A stretch of DNA of 64,000 nucleotides from Prochlorococcus sp. AG-347-G22 (lineage in GTDB: Bacteria > Cyanobacteriota > Cyanobacteriia > PCC-6307 > Cyanobiaceae). The position numbers and the translations under genes are program-made. Location of the stretch: positions 1 through 64,000 of the forward strand of contig QCBK01000007.1 of NCBI GenBank assembly GCA_003281635.1, written 5' to 3'. Below are positions 45,337-55,876 of the stretch, piece by piece (positions within the stretch are counted from its first letter, which is position 1; every line of letters begins with the position of its first letter). Below the pieces are notes generated by a model, which saw only the letters and a program-made list of their open reading frames with translations, had not been told where the DNA came from and searched no databases.

Positions 45337-46396
45337 GTGAATCGTATAAAATAGCGATTAATTCTTTTGTTGTTTCTATATTTATACATGCATCTGTAAT
45401 GCTTCTGCCAAACTGGAGATCTTCTTTTTTTAAAAGTTTTTGATTTCCTTCCTTCAAATGACTTTCAAGCATAACTCCTAAAATATTTTTTTCACCATTA
45501 CTAATTTGAGAAGCTACATTTTTTAGCACTTCCGACTGTTTTCGGAAATCTTTATTGGAATTTCCATGACTACAATCAATCATCACTTTATAGGGAAGAT
45601 TACACTGCCTCAATTCTGCTGAAATTCTTTGTACATGATCACTTTCGAAATTTGGGCCTTTTGAACCGCCCCTTAAAACTATATGTCCATCTGGATTTCC
45701 TGTAGTATTAACTATAGAAGCCATCCCATTTTTATTTACACCTAAGAAGTGATGGGATTTTGAAGCTGACTGCATTGCATTAATTGCAGTAGCAAAAGAA
45801 CCATCCGTTCCATTTTTAAAGCCTATAGGCATTGATAATCCTGATGCCATTTCTCTGTGAGTTTGACTTTCTGTAGTACGCGCACCTATGGCTGTCCAAC
45901 TTATTAAATCAGCAATGTATTGAGGAACAATTGGATCTAATAATTCTGTAGCAGAAGGTATGCCGCGAGTTGCTAAATATGAAAGCAAACTTCTTGCCCT
46001 TCTTAAACCAGTATTAATATCATAAGAGTCATCTAGATGGGGATCATTTATCAATCCCTTCCAACCAATAGTTGTTCTTGGTTTTTCAAAATATACTCTC
46101 ATAATTATTTCTAATTTATCTTTATACATTTCTCGGAATTTTTGAATATATTTTGAATATTCCTTTGCAGCCTCAAGATCATGAATTGAACATGGACCCA
46201 CAATGACTAAAAGCTTCTGATCATTATGATGCAAAATATTTTGTATCGATCTTCTTGTTTTAGATACTGTATTAGCAGAGTCGTGATCTAAAGGTATATC
46301 ATTATGTAATCTGCTTGGAGGTATTAATGGACGTGTTTCAAGAACATGTAAATCTGATGTCTTTTCTAAAGCTGAATTATTTGATGATGTCGTCAT
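45329..46396 (-). CDS. aroF: 3-deoxy-7-phosphoheptulonate (DAHP) synthase, class I
   Basis: DAHP synthase joins PEP and erythrose 4-phosphate in the first step to chorismate. The 355-residue protein is of the AroFGH type, with LVIVGPCSIHD, the MRVYFEKPRTTIGWKG stretch, GARTTESQTHRE, and VMIDCSHGNSNKD. Length matches the 350-residue E. coli enzymes. Allosteric specificity is not visible. It is convergent with the phytol-kinase-like gene and divergent from acnB. aroE, pabB and pabC lie elsewhere in the window. Confidence 0.97.
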   Translation of the reverse strand: MTTSSNNSALEKTSDLHVLETRPLIPPSRLHNDIPLDHDSANTVSKTRRSIQNILHHNDQKLLVIVGPCSIHDLEAAKEYSKYIQKFREMYKDKLEIIMRVYFEKPRTTIGWKGLINDPHLDDSYDINTGLRRARSLLSYLATRGIPSATELLDPIVPQYIADLISWTAIGARTTESQTHREMASGLSMPIGFKNGTDGSFATAINAMQSASKSHHFLGVNKNGMASIVNTTGNPDGHIVLRGGSKGPNFESDHVQRISAELRQCNLPYKVMIDCSHGNSNKDFRKQSEVLKNVASQISNGEKNILGVMLESHLKEGNQKLLKKEDLQFGRSITDACINIETTKELIAILYDSLS

Positions 46397-46493
46397 TGAT
46401 TAATTAAGAAGTTTGAATATTTAAAAAAGCATTTATGAATACTCTCCTTTTCAATATTAAAAATAACAATAGATTAGGCATTAAACCTTACTA

Positions 46494-49067
46494 ATGAAGA
46501 ATTTGGAAACATTGCTAAAAGATTATGCAGATCATGTAGCTGATAGAGCTGCAAAAGGTATCCCTCCTTTACCTTTAAATGCTGAACAAACAAATTGTAT
46601 TACAGAATTATTAGAACAAGATAGTACTTACGATTCATCTTATTTACTTGATTTACTAATAAATAGAGTACCCCCAGGAGTTGATGAGGCTGCTTACGTA
46701 AAAGCAAGCTGGCTTACGGCTATTGTTAATTCCGAAAAATATTGTAAATCAATTAATCCCGAAAAAGCAATTGAAATACTTGGAACAATGATAGGCGGAT
46801 ACAATGTAAATTCTTTGGTTGAAATACTTAAAGGAGAAAATAGTTTACTCGCAAAAAAAGCGGCAGAAGTTTTAAAAAATATTATTCTTGTTTACGACTC
46901 GGCAAATGAAATTTATGAATTATCTCAAAATAATATTTATGCAAAAGAAGTTGTAAATAGTTGGGCAAATGCAGAATGGTTCATAAATAAAAAAGTTCTG
47001 GAAAAAGAGATTACTTGTTTAGTATTTAAAGTTGACGGTGAGACAAACACAGATGACTTATCTCCAGCTGTACATGCAACTACACGCCCAGATATTCCAA
47101 TGCATGCATTAGCTATGTTGGAATTTAAAAAACCTGATGGACTAAAGATTCTTGATAATTTAAAAAAACAAAATTTACCAATAGCTTATGTTGGAGATGT
47201 TGTTGGAACAGGAAGTTCTAGAAAATCTGCTATAAATTCACTCATTTGGCATATAGGGGAAGATATCGCTTTTGTTCCCAACAAAAAAACAGGTGGAATA
47301 ATAATTGGCAGCAAAATAGCTCCAATTTTCTTCAACACTGCACAAGATTCAGGAGCTTTACCTATAGAAGCTGACGTATCTCAAATGAAAACAGGAGATA
47401 TTATTAAAATATATCCCTATAAAGGCATTATTAAAAAAATTGAAAAAGATTCAAATGCTGAAGAATTAATAAGCAAATTCGAGTTGTATCCATCAACTCT
47501 CACTGATGAAATTCAAGCTGGCGGAAGAATTAATCTTATGATTGGAAGATCACTTACGGACAAAATTAGAAACAAATTAGATTATCAACCATGTGAAATA
47601 TTTACTAGACCACAAAATCCAACTGAAAGTAGTGCCGGATTTACTCAAGCTCAAAAAATAGTAGGCAAAGCGTGCGGTTTAGATGGAGTTAGGCCAGGAA
47701 TGACTTGCGAGCCAATTATGACCACAGTTGGTAGTCAAGATACTACTGGGCCAATGACTAGAGATGAATTAAAAGAACTAGCTTGTTTAGGATTTACTGC
47801 AGATTTAGTAATGCAAAGTTTTTGTCATACAGCTGCATATCCTAAACCAGTCGATCTACTTACTCATAAAGAATTACCTGATTTTATATCTCAAAGAGGT
47901 GGAGTAGCTCTTAAGCCCGGAGACGGCATCATTCATAGCTGGCTTAACAGAATGCTGCTCCCTGATACTGTTGGCACAGGTGGAGATAGTCATACAAGAT
48001 TTCCTCTTGGCATTTCATTTCCTGGAGGCTCGGGCATTGTTGCATTTGCCGCTGCAATAGGATCAATGCCATTAAATATGCCGGAATCTGTGCTGGTTAA
48101 ATTTAAGGGAGAATTATTACCAGGAATTACTCTTAGAGATTTAGTTAATGCGATCCCTCTCTTCGCAATTAAAAAAGGACTATTAACTGTTGAGAAAGAA
48201 AATAAGAAAAATATATTCAACGGGAAAATTATGGAAATTGAGGGATTGCCAAACCTAAAACTTGAACAAGCTTTTGAACTTACTGATGCTACTGCAGAAC
48301 GCTCATGCGCCGGTAGCACAATACTTTTGTCCCAAGAAACTGTTCAAGAATATTTAAAAAGCAATATTTGCCTGCTAGAAAAAATGATCGAGAGCAATTA
48401 TGAAGATTCTAAATCGATTTCAAGAAGAATAAATGATATGAAGAATTGGTTAAAAAAACCATCATTAATTCAACCAGATTCAAACGCTCAGTATGAAGAA
48501 ATTATTGAAATTGATTTAGCAAAAGTAACACAACCTATAGTTGCTTGCCCTAATGATCCAGATAATGTAAAAGAAATCACTGATGTTGCAAATACAAATA
48601 TTGACGAGGTTTTTATAGGTTCTTGCATGACAAATATTGGTCATTACAGGGCAGCTGCAAAAGTTCTTGAAGGAGTACAAAATTTAAAAGCTAAATTATG
48701 GATTTGTCCACCAACAAAGATGGATGAAGAAACTCTAAAAGCTGAAGGCTACTACAAAATATTTGAAGATTGTGGTGCAAGATTAGAGTTGCCAGGCTGT
48801 TCTTTATGTATGGGAAATCAAGCTAGAGTTGATGAAGGTTCTGTGGTATTTTCTACCAGTACAAGAAATTTTGACAATAGACTTGGCAAGAATGCGCAAG
48901 TATTTTTAGGGAGTGCAGAATTGGCAGCAGTTTGTGCACTGCTTGGGAAAATACCTGAAATAGAAGAATATCAGGATATTACTAAAAATAAAATTAATCC
49001 ATATTCAGATGAACTTTATCGCTATCTTCAATTTGATGAAATACACGATTTCAGCTTGACAAAATAA
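46494..49067 (+). CDS. acnB: Aconitate hydratase B
   Basis: AcnB isomerises citrate to isocitrate using a [4Fe-4S] cluster. The 857-residue protein has the N-terminal helical HEAT-like domain and then the swivel domain, in the AcnB order. The core includes VGSQDTTGPMTRDELKELAC, TGGDSHTRFPLG and ERSCAGSTI. The cluster cysteines are Cys711 (GSCMTNIGH), Cys769 and Cys772 (GCSLCMG), matching E. coli positions closely. It supplies 2-oxoglutarate precursors for nitrogen assimilation. clc follows after nine bases. Confidence 0.98.
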   Translation: MKNLETLLKDYADHVADRAAKGIPPLPLNAEQTNCITELLEQDSTYDSSYLLDLLINRVPPGVDEAAYVKASWLTAIVNSEKYCKSINPEKAIEILGTMIGGYNVNSLVEILKGENSLLAKKAAEVLKNIILVYDSANEIYELSQNNIYAKEVVNSWANAEWFINKKVLEKEITCLVFKVDGETNTDDLSPAVHATTRPDIPMHALAMLEFKKPDGLKILDNLKKQNLPIAYVGDVVGTGSSRKSAINSLIWHIGEDIAFVPNKKTGGIIIGSKIAPIFFNTAQDSGALPIEADVSQMKTGDIIKIYPYKGIIKKIEKDSNAEELISKFELYPSTLTDEIQAGGRINLMIGRSLTDKIRNKLDYQPCEIFTRPQNPTESSAGFTQAQKIVGKACGLDGVRPGMTCEPIMTTVGSQDTTGPMTRDELKELACLGFTADLVMQSFCHTAAYPKPVDLLTHKELPDFISQRGGVALKPGDGIIHSWLNRMLLPDTVGTGGDSHTRFPLGISFPGGSGIVAFAAAIGSMPLNMPESVLVKFKGELLPGITLRDLVNAIPLFAIKKGLLTVEKENKKNIFNGKIMEIEGLPNLKLEQAFELTDATAERSCAGSTILLSQETVQEYLKSNICLLEKMIESNYEDSKSISRRINDMKNWLKKPSLIQPDSNAQYEEIIEIDLAKVTQPIVACPNDPDNVKEITDVANTNIDEVFIGSCMTNIGHYRAAAKVLEGVQNLKAKLWICPPTKMDEETLKAEGYYKIFEDCGARLELPGCSLCMGNQARVDEGSVVFSTSTRNFDNRLGKNAQVFLGSAELAAVCALLGKIPEIEEYQDITKNKINPYSDELYRYLQFDEIHDFSLTK

Positions 49068-49076
49068 TCATGGGCC

Positions 49077-50435
49077 ATGCCAAACTTTATAAAAGATAAT
49101 ATTCAAAAAACAAGTAATAATTCTTCTCGTAGCATCAAAAAATTATTAAAACAAAGATCTCTAGTAGTTGCATTTTCGCTCTTATTAACAGGTCTAGGGG
49201 CTTCAATTACAAGCATATCTTTTAAAACTGGAATCTATTTTATTAATAATTGGAGATTAGAGTTATTAGACCAATTCCCATCTATTGCGGTCTTACCTAT
49301 TTTTGGAGCTCTAGGAGGAGCTATTGCAGGATATTTGATCAAAAATATAGCACCTGCAGCAAAAGGTTCAGGTGTCAGTCAAATCATGGGTTTTTTAAGA
49401 CATAAAAAAGTTCCAATGAATTTAAAAGTGGGATTAATAAAGCTCATATCAGGAATTATTGCGATTGGTAGTGGATTCCCTTTGGGTCCAGAAGGTCCAT
49501 CAGTTCAAATGGGAGGATCTGTAGCTTGGCAAATGGCCAAGTGGCTCAAAGCTCCTACAGCTTTCAGAAGAGTAATAGTAGCAGCAGGTGGTGGTGCTGG
49601 GATAGCTGCAGTATTTAGCGCTCCAATAGGAGGATTTATCTATGCAATAGAGGAGTTATTAAACTCTGCTAGACCAGTAATTTTATTATTAGTGGTAATT
49701 ACAACTTTTATTGCAGATTCATCTGCTGATATTATTCAAGCCTTGGGTCTAGATCCTAAAGCAGGAGGCTTTGATTTTAACCTCGGATTTTTGATTCAAA
49801 AAGAATATAACCCATCAGTTTTTTTCTTACCTGTAGATTTTATTTACTTAGTTTTACTAGGAATAATTATTGGGATATTTGCAGAATTGTACAGCAGATA
49901 TGTTTTGTTGATGCAAAATCTTGGGAAAAAGTGGTATAAAAATAAATTTGTTTTAAAAATGAGTATCTGTGGACTTATTTTAGGAAGTATCTACTCTTTT
50001 TTACCCAGTACATTTCATAATTTAGATGAATTACAAAAGATAATAGCTGAACAAAATACAAGTATTGGAATTGCTTTATTAGCAGTTTTAGTACTATTTA
50101 TCACGACAGGTTTAGCAGCGGCATCTGGAGCTCCTGGAGGACTATTCTATCCAATGCTCACTTTAGGAGGGTCAATCGGACTAATAATGGGGGGCTGGGT
50201 GGAAATTGCTACAGGACATGCACCAAGTACATACATTTTTGCAGGAATGGGAGCTTTTGTAGCAGGATGTTCGCGAACGCCAATAACAGCAATGTTTTTA
50301 GCTTTTGCTTTAACAAAAAATTTATTAATAATGAAACCTGTATTAATCAGCTGCATTGCCAGTTTCTTGATAGCAAGAGCTTTTAATGAAGAATCAATTT
50401 ATGAAAGACAAATACAAATAGAATTAGAAGACTAA
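49077..50435 (+). CDS. ClC family chloride channel/transporter
   Basis: ClC proteins move chloride, most prokaryotic ones as Cl-/H+ exchangers. The 452-residue protein has about ten membrane helices. The selectivity motifs are GSGVSQIMG, the external-gate loop GPEGPSVQ with Glu139, and GAPGGLFYPMLTLGG near the C-terminus. The gating glutamate is present, so an exchanger is likely. There are no cytoplasmic CBS domains. It begins nine bases after acnB. The stop is 10 bases before the convergent purU end. The transported ion in vivo is inferred. Confidence 0.92.
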   Translation: MPNFIKDNIQKTSNNSSRSIKKLLKQRSLVVAFSLLLTGLGASITSISFKTGIYFINNWRLELLDQFPSIAVLPIFGALGGAIAGYLIKNIAPAAKGSGVSQIMGFLRHKKVPMNLKVGLIKLISGIIAIGSGFPLGPEGPSVQMGGSVAWQMAKWLKAPTAFRRVIVAAGGGAGIAAVFSAPIGGFIYAIEELLNSARPVILLLVVITTFIADSSADIIQALGLDPKAGGFDFNLGFLIQKEYNPSVFFLPVDFIYLVLLGIIIGIFAELYSRYVLLMQNLGKKWYKNKFVLKMSICGLILGSIYSFLPSTFHNLDELQKIIAEQNTSIGIALLAVLVLFITTGLAAASGAPGGLFYPMLTLGGSIGLIMGGWVEIATGHAPSTYIFAGMGAFVAGCSRTPITAMFLAFALTKNLLIMKPVLISCIASFLIARAFNEESIYERQIQIELED

Positions 50436-50445
50436 CAACCTATCT

Positions 50446-51300
50446 TCAATCAAAAACAGCAGTTTTGCGGTTATAAACAAATACTTGATGATTTAGATGT
50501 AATCTAACTGCTCTCGCTAAAGCTATTCTCTCAATATCTCTTCCTTTTCTAATCAAATCATCAACTTCATCCCTATGACTTACATTAACTGTACATTGCT
50601 CTATTATCGGGCCTTCATCAAGATCTTCAGTAACATAGTGAGCAGTAGCACCGATTAATTTAACACCCCTCTTCCATGCTCTATGATATGGTTGCCCGCC
50701 CTTAAATGCAGGTAAGAAAGAATGATGAATATTTATTATTGAAGAAAACTTTTTTAAAAAAGAGTCACTCAAAATTTGCATATATTTGGCTAATACAACA
50801 AGATCAATGTCATATTCTTTTAGTAAATTTAAAAATTGATCTTCAACAATAGTTTTATCAGTTTTAAAGGTATCAATATAAACAAATTTTGCATTAAAGT
50901 CATTTGCAATATTTTCAAGATGAGAATGATTTGAAATTATTAGAGGAACTTTCATTTTGAGTTCTCCATTTCTTACTCGCCAAAGTAAATCAATCAAACA
51001 ATGATTTTGTTTACTCACGAAAATAGCAACATTTGGGATTTCATCAGAATAATTTACGTTAAATTGTCCATTTACTTTATCTGCAATTTTTTCAAATTCT
51101 TTATAAACTTCATCCCTATTAAAAGATTCATTATTAGTATTCCATTCAATTCGACTAAGAAACAAACCTGCATCTTGATCTGTATGATGATCAGAATGTT
51201 TTATGTTGCCACCGTAATTTGAAATCCAACTTGTAAGTAAACTTACAAGGCCAGGACGATCGGGACAAACAATTTTGAATATAATTGAAGGATGTTCCAA
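50446..51300 (-). CDS. purU: Formyltetrahydrofolate deformylase
   Basis: PurU hydrolyses 10-formyl-THF to formate and THF, keeping the one-carbon pool balanced; the gcv genes here feed the same pool. The 284-residue protein has an N-terminal ACT domain (IVCPDRPGLVSLLTSWISN) and a formyltransferase-like domain with SNHSHLENI, INIHHSFLPAFKGG and GATAHYVTEDLDEGP. The start is TTG, since no ATG is available in frame. It is divergent from the FAD oxidoreductase gene and convergent with clc. Confidence 0.95.
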   Translation of the reverse strand: MEHPSIIFKIVCPDRPGLVSLLTSWISNYGGNIKHSDHHTDQDAGLFLSRIEWNTNNESFNRDEVYKEFEKIADKVNGQFNVNYSDEIPNVAIFVSKQNHCLIDLLWRVRNGELKMKVPLIISNHSHLENIANDFNAKFVYIDTFKTDKTIVEDQFLNLLKEYDIDLVVLAKYMQILSDSFLKKFSSIINIHHSFLPAFKGGQPYHRAWKRGVKLIGATAHYVTEDLDEGPIIEQCTVNVSHRDEVDDLIRKGRDIERIALARAVRLHLNHQVFVYNRKTAVFD

Positions 51301-51347
51301 AAATCTTTAACTATTAAGTCAAATGATAAAGTATATCTAATATATCA

Positions 51348-52430
51348 ATGAAAAGCTTAAAAGAAAATTTTCAAAAAGCAAACATAGTTATTATTGGATC
51401 AGGGATTATTGGAAAATTTAACGCCTTAGAATTATCAGAATTAGGTTTTCAGGTAACGATAATAGATCCAACTCAACTCCAAAATAGTAGCAGTGCAGCT
51501 TTAGGCTTACTAATGGGTAATATGTATCAAAAAAGAAGAGGTAGAGGCTGGGACCTCAGGAAACAAAGCATTGAATTATGGCCACAATGGATTACGTTCC
51601 TACAAAAATTTAATTATGAATTAAATATCGAAAAACCATTAATACAACTAACTACTAATGAAGAAAAGTTTAAAAAATTGGAGAAATTTGTTTATGAAAA
51701 TAATGATCCAACGTTACTAATTTTAGAAAGAGACTCAATATTAATCAAGAATATAAATAAAACCTTCCAAACAAAAAATATAAGGGGAATGATCTCCTTC
51801 AAAGATGGAAGAATAAATGCTTTATCATTACTTCAAACATTGGATAAATATCTAAAACATGAGAAAGTAAATTATTTACAAGGAGAAATAATAAAAATAA
51901 GAAAATTAAACAATCAATGGATTTCTACAACAAAGAATAATGAAAATATCAAATCTGACATTGTTGTTTTGTGTAATTCACTAAAAGCGGTTGATTTAAT
52001 AGATAGGCGATCTCACAACATCAAATTAAAGCCTGTTTTAGGTCAAGCTATGGAAATTGAGATTAATGATCCAGAAATTGATTTGTTATCACTGCCAAAA
52101 CAATTCAATATAAATGGTAAAAATATAATTCCAAAAACAAAAAATAAGCTAATTATTGGATCAACTGATGAATATAGTACTAAGCCAGAAAAAAATACAT
52201 TCGAAAAACTTACAAATTTTCTCGATAAAAAACCAAATTGGCTGAAGAAAGGAAAAATTTCTAAAAAGTGGTATGGAATTAGATCAAGACCAGACGGTGA
52301 GCCTTCACCAATAATGAAAAATCTTGAAGATGGACTAATTATATGTACAGGTTTTTATAAAAATGGGATTTTACTGGCTCCCGCTTGTTCTAAATGGGTT
52401 GCTAATGAAATTAAAAATTACCTTGACTAA
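51348..52430 (+). CDS. FAD-dependent oxidoreductase, glycine-oxidase (ThiO)-like
   Basis: This 360-residue protein has the N-terminal GxGxxG FAD site ([19 protein letters not shown]) and a C-terminal [12 protein letters not shown], then [14 protein letters not shown], as in the DAO/ThiO amino-acid oxidase family. ThiO oxidises glycine to the imine that ThiG condenses in thiazole synthesis; thiG is at 6621-7415 without thiO beside it. The match is at family level, so another amine substrate is possible. Its last four bases overlap the convergent dnaK end. Confidence 0.75.
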   Translation: MKSLKENFQKANIVIIGSGIIGKFNALELSELGFQVTIIDPTQLQNSSSAALGLLMGNMYQKRRGRGWDLRKQSIELWPQWITFLQKFNYELNIEKPLIQLTTNEEKFKKLEKFVYENNDPTLLILERDSILIKNINKTFQTKNIRGMISFKDGRINALSLLQTLDKYLKHEKVNYLQGEIIKIRKLNNQWISTTKNNENIKSDIVVLCNSLKAVDLIDRRSHNIKLKPVLGQAMEIEINDPEIDLLSLPKQFNINGKNIIPKTKNKLIIGSTDEYSTKPEKNTFEKLTNFLDKKPNWLKKGKISKKWYGIRSRPDGEPSPIMKNLEDGLIICTGFYKNGILLAPACSKWVANEIKNYLD

Positions 52431-54334
52431 TCTTTTGTTTCAGTAAAGTCAGCATCAATTACATCATCTCCACCTTTTTCATTTGAATCACTCTGATCAG
52501 GACCGCCTGCTGCGCCAGGTGATGGTGGCTGATTGCCTGGTTGCTGATAAACAGATGAACCAACTGCATAAAGTTCTTGCTGGAGTTCTTCAAGAAGTTT
52601 TTTCATTGATTCATAATCTTCTTTTGAAGTTGCTTCTTTTAAAGCATTACTTTTTTCTTCAACTTTAGACTTTGCTGCAGCATCAATTTTGTCCCCTAAC
52701 TCACCAAGTTGCTTTTCTGTCTGATAGACAAGTGTTTCAGCTTGATTTTTTAAATCAATTTTTTCTCTTTTTTCTTTATCTGCAGATGCATTTGATTCAG
52801 CATCTTTTACCATTTTTTCTACTTCATTGTCAGATAGAGTAGAAGCACCAGTGATAGAAATACTTTGCTCTTTACCACTTCCTTTATCTTTAGCAGTAAC
52901 ACTGAGAATTCCATTTGCATCGATATCAAATGTAACTTCAATTTGTGGAACTCCTCTTGGTGCTGACGGTATTCCATCCAATCTAAAGGTTCCTAAGCTT
53001 TTGTTATCAGAAGCCATTTCTCTTTCACCCTGTAAAACGTGTATTTCAACATTTGTTTGACCATCTACAGCAGTTGAATATGTTTCGGATTTCTTTGTAG
53101 GTACGGTGGTATTCCGATTGATCATTTTTGTCATTACTCCGCCTAGAGTCTCTACACCTAAAGAAAGTGGAGTAACGTCAAGCAACAATATATCTTTAAC
53201 CTCGCCGGCTAAAACTCCTCCCTGAATTGCAGCTCCAACAGCTACTACCTCATCAGGATTAACGGTTTGATTTGGCTCTTTACCAATTATTTTTTTAACT
53301 AGATCTAGAACAGCAGGTATTCTAGATGAGCCTCCGACCATGACAACTTCATCAATTTCACTAGTAGAAATTTTTGCATCGCTTATAGCCCTCTCAACTG
53401 GGGTCTTACACCTGTCAATTAAAGAAGCGGCTAGTTCCTCGAACTTTGCTCTAGTAAGGTTCAAATCTAAATGTTTTGGTCCTTCAGGCGTGGCTGTAAT
53501 AAAAGGTAAATTTATCTCACTTTGCGTAGCATTTGAGAGCTCTATTTTTGCTTTTTCTGCAGCTTCAGTCAATCTTTGCAAAGCTTGCTTATCTTGTCTT
53601 AGGTCAATTCCCTCATTTGATTTAAAAGTATTAGCCAAGTGATCTACAATACATCTATCAAAATCATCACCACCTAAATGTGTATCTCCAGATGTAGATA
53701 GAACCTCAGTTACTCCATCGCCTGCTTCAATAACTGAGACATCAAATGTTCCGCCCCCTAAATCAAAAACAAGAATTTTTTCATTTTCTTTATCCAAACC
53801 ATATGCTAACGCGGCAGCGGTTGGCTCGTTAACAATTCTGAGAACTTCTAAACCTGCAATCTTTCCAGCATCTTTCGTAGCCTGTCTCTGTGAATCATTA
53901 AAATAAGCTGGAACTGTAATTACAGCTTGTGTAACTTTTTCACCAAGGTATTTACCCGCATCATCTGCTAACTTTCTCAAAACTTGAGAACTCACCTCTT
54001 CAGGAGAAAACTGCTTATCCAAAACAGGGCATTTTAATTTGACACTAGAACCAGATTTTTCAACAGAATAACTAACTTCTTTGGATTCTTCATTAACTTC
54101 ATCAACCCTTCTTCCAACAAATCGTTTTGCTGAATAAAAAGTATTTTCAGGATTCATTACAGCCTGTCTTTTAGCTATTTGTCCAACAAGCTGATCTTGA
54201 TTTTTTGTGTATGCAACAACTGATGGAGTAGTTCTGAAACCCTCAGCATTTGCTATTACAGTAGGTTTACCACCTTCCATTACGGCAACACAACTATTAG
54301 TTGTTCCTAAATCGATTCCTACAACCTTACCCAT
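52427..54334 (-). CDS. dnaK: Chaperone DnaK (Hsp70)
   Basis: DnaK binds unfolded segments with DnaJ and GrpE. From ATG 54334 it is 635 residues. The ATPase domain begins [20 protein letters not shown] and has [14 protein letters not shown] and [13 protein letters not shown]. The substrate domain follows, and the C-terminus has the usual Gly/Gln/Asp-rich tail ending [13 protein letters not shown] longer open frame to 54397 adds 21 residues unlike any Hsp70 and is rejected. No CIRCE element is visible upstream; a TGACGTCA palindrome is at 54376-54383. Confidence 0.98.
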   Translation of the reverse strand: MGKVVGIDLGTTNSCVAVMEGGKPTVIANAEGFRTTPSVVAYTKNQDQLVGQIAKRQAVMNPENTFYSAKRFVGRRVDEVNEESKEVSYSVEKSGSSVKLKCPVLDKQFSPEEVSSQVLRKLADDAGKYLGEKVTQAVITVPAYFNDSQRQATKDAGKIAGLEVLRIVNEPTAAALAYGLDKENEKILVFDLGGGTFDVSVIEAGDGVTEVLSTSGDTHLGGDDFDRCIVDHLANTFKSNEGIDLRQDKQALQRLTEAAEKAKIELSNATQSEINLPFITATPEGPKHLDLNLTRAKFEELAASLIDRCKTPVERAISDAKISTSEIDEVVMVGGSSRIPAVLDLVKKIIGKEPNQTVNPDEVVAVGAAIQGGVLAGEVKDILLLDVTPLSLGVETLGGVMTKMINRNTTVPTKKSETYSTAVDGQTNVEIHVLQGEREMASDNKSLGTFRLDGIPSAPRGVPQIEVTFDIDANGILSVTAKDKGSGKEQSISITGASTLSDNEVEKMVKDAESNASADKEKREKIDLKNQAETLVYQTEKQLGELGDKIDAAAKSKVEEKSNALKEATSKEDYESMKKLLEELQQELYAVGSSVYQQPGNQPPSPGAAGGPDQSDSNEKGGDDVIDADFTETKD

Positions 54335-54375
54335 GGGTAAACTCTTTATATTTGTTATTCTCCATAATCGGTCAT

Positions 54376-54383
54376 TGACGTCA
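54376..54383. promoter_or_regulatory. TGACGTCA palindrome between dnaK and aroE
   Basis: A perfect 8-base palindrome, extended by ATT on both sides with partial symmetry, sits in the 114-base gap between the divergent dnaK and aroE starts, 41 bases from the dnaK ATG. It could be an operator or chance. Confidence 0.25.
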
Positions 54384-54448
54384 TTATTGTTACTCAAAAA
54401 TGGGGTGTGGTTCCCGAACAGATCATTATTTTAAAAAAAATTCTGAAC

Positions 54449-55309
54449 ATGATTTCAAGTAAGACATCTTTTATTGCATTAATCGGCAATCCAGTAAGCC
54501 ATTCCTTGTCACCGATTATGCAAAATGCTGCATTCCAATATTTAGGCCTAGATTTAATTTATATTGCTATACCTTGCAAAAATGAAGATTTAGAATTAGT
54601 TCTGAATTCTTTAAAAAAAATTAATTGCAAAGGTTTAAATATTACAATTCCCCATAAAGAAAAAGTATTTGATCTTTGTAGTGAAATTTCCCCTATTGCA
54701 AGCAAACTGAAAGCAATTAATACCCTGAAATTAAATTCTGAAAAAGAATGGAGCGCAACTAATACCGATTTAGAAGGATTTATTTATCCATTAAAAAATT
54801 TAAACTTAGAAAAGCAAAAATCAATAGTTCTTGGCTCCGGGGGTGCAGCAAAATCTGTTATTCAAGGTTTAATAAATTTAAATCTTTCAAAAATTTCAGT
54901 AATATCACGTAATAAGTCATCACTAGATAACTTAATAAAAAACTTTGAAAATCAAATTGAACTTCATAGCTTTTTAAGTAATGATGATCAAGCTCAAAAT
55001 TTAATTGAAGAAGCAGATTTAGTTGTAAATACAACGCCAGTAGGAATGAAAACAGCCAAAAATGAAATGAATTTATTGCCATATGGTGAAGATTTTTGGA
55101 GATCTCTGAACTCAAAAACAATTGTTTATGATTTAATCTATAATCCTGCTCCAACTCATTTATTGAAATTTAGCGCCAATAAAGGATGCAAGACTATAGA
55201 TGGTTTGCAAATGCTTGTTGCTCAAGGTTTGAAATCATTATCATTTTGGACAGATGGTTTAGAAGTACCTTTTCATATTATGAACGATGCACTCAAAAAT
55301 CATCTTTAA
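54449..55309 (+). CDS. aroE: Shikimate dehydrogenase
   Basis: AroE reduces 3-dehydroshikimate with NADPH. From ATG 54449 it has 286 residues. Diagnostic stretches are LIGNPVSHSLSPIMQNAAF, NITIPHKEKVFDLC with the catalytic lysine, LGSGGAAKSVIQGL for NADPH, and NTTPVGM. A GTG at 54407 would extend the frame by 14 residues with no family match. It is divergent from dnaK. rpsF begins about 100 bases downstream. Together with DAHP synthase and pabB it serves aromatic synthesis. Confidence 0.96.
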   Translation: MISSKTSFIALIGNPVSHSLSPIMQNAAFQYLGLDLIYIAIPCKNEDLELVLNSLKKINCKGLNITIPHKEKVFDLCSEISPIASKLKAINTLKLNSEKEWSATNTDLEGFIYPLKNLNLEKQKSIVLGSGGAAKSVIQGLINLNLSKISVISRNKSSLDNLIKNFENQIELHSFLSNDDQAQNLIEEADLVVNTTPVGMKTAKNEMNLLPYGEDFWRSLNSKTIVYDLIYNPAPTHLLKFSANKGCKTIDGLQMLVAQGLKSLSFWTDGLEVPFHIMNDALKNHL

Positions 55310-55411
55310 AATAGTGCTAATTTTAGAGGAACTGCACATCATGATGTATCGTTAAATATGAACAGACGCTCACGACATCAATTATGTGAGCCAAAGACCT
55401 TGTCTGAAACT

Positions 55412-55873
55412 ATGAACCATCAACAATCTTATTACGAAACCATGTATATCCTCCGCCCAGACATTGCGGAAGATGAAGTAGCAAACCACATTGATAAATA
55501 CAATAAGCTTTTAGAAGAATTTGGCGGTACTATCCTCGATAGTCAAAGTAGAGGCAAAAGAAGATTAGCCTATCAAATAGCAAAACATAGAGAAGGAATT
55601 TACGTGCAACTAAGTCATCAAGGAGATGGACAACATATTTTCAAAATCGAAAAAGCAATGAGACTTAGTGAAGATGTTATTAGATACATGACCGTTAAAC
55701 AAGAAGGTCCTTTGCCAACCCCAAGACCTTCTTCGAAGAGTTCAACTCAAGCAAATGATAAAGAAAATCCAGAAACTAAAATTGAATCTAAGGAAGAGCA
55801 ACAAAGAGTTAGCGCAACTACTTCAACTTCAGGAATAGATATTGCTGAAACCAAAGAGAATGCAAAATCTTAA
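55412..55873 (+). CDS. rpsF: Small ribosomal subunit protein bS6
   Basis: bS6 binds S18 and 16S rRNA in the 30S platform. From ATG 55412 it has 153 residues: [19 protein letters not shown] at the start, then [20 protein letters not shown] and [12 protein letters not shown], followed by a Ser/Lys/Glu-rich tail of about 50 residues. Upstream codons remain open to an ATG at 55358, but the extra 18 residues are not S6-like. The long polar tail is longer than in E. coli. It ends three bases before the convergent argG stop. Confidence 0.95.
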   Translation: MNHQQSYYETMYILRPDIAEDEVANHIDKYNKLLEEFGGTILDSQSRGKRRLAYQIAKHREGIYVQLSHQGDGQHIFKIEKAMRLSEDVIRYMTVKQEGPLPTPRPSSKSSTQANDKENPETKIESKEEQQRVSATTSTSGIDIAETKENAKS

Positions 55874-55876
55874 ATA

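Noticed and set aside
53340..53642. Plus-strand open frame within dnaK
   Set aside because: Same reason: mirrors the Hsp70 coding sequence. Similar cases occur in uvrA, valS and ppk.
54335..54397. Longer dnaK start at 54397
   Set aside because: The 21 added residues do not resemble the Hsp70 N-terminus, while [14 protein letters not shown] begins at 54334.
54335..54448. CIRCE/HrcA operator upstream of dnaK
   Set aside because: No TTAGCACTC-N9-GAGTGCTAA-like sequence is present.
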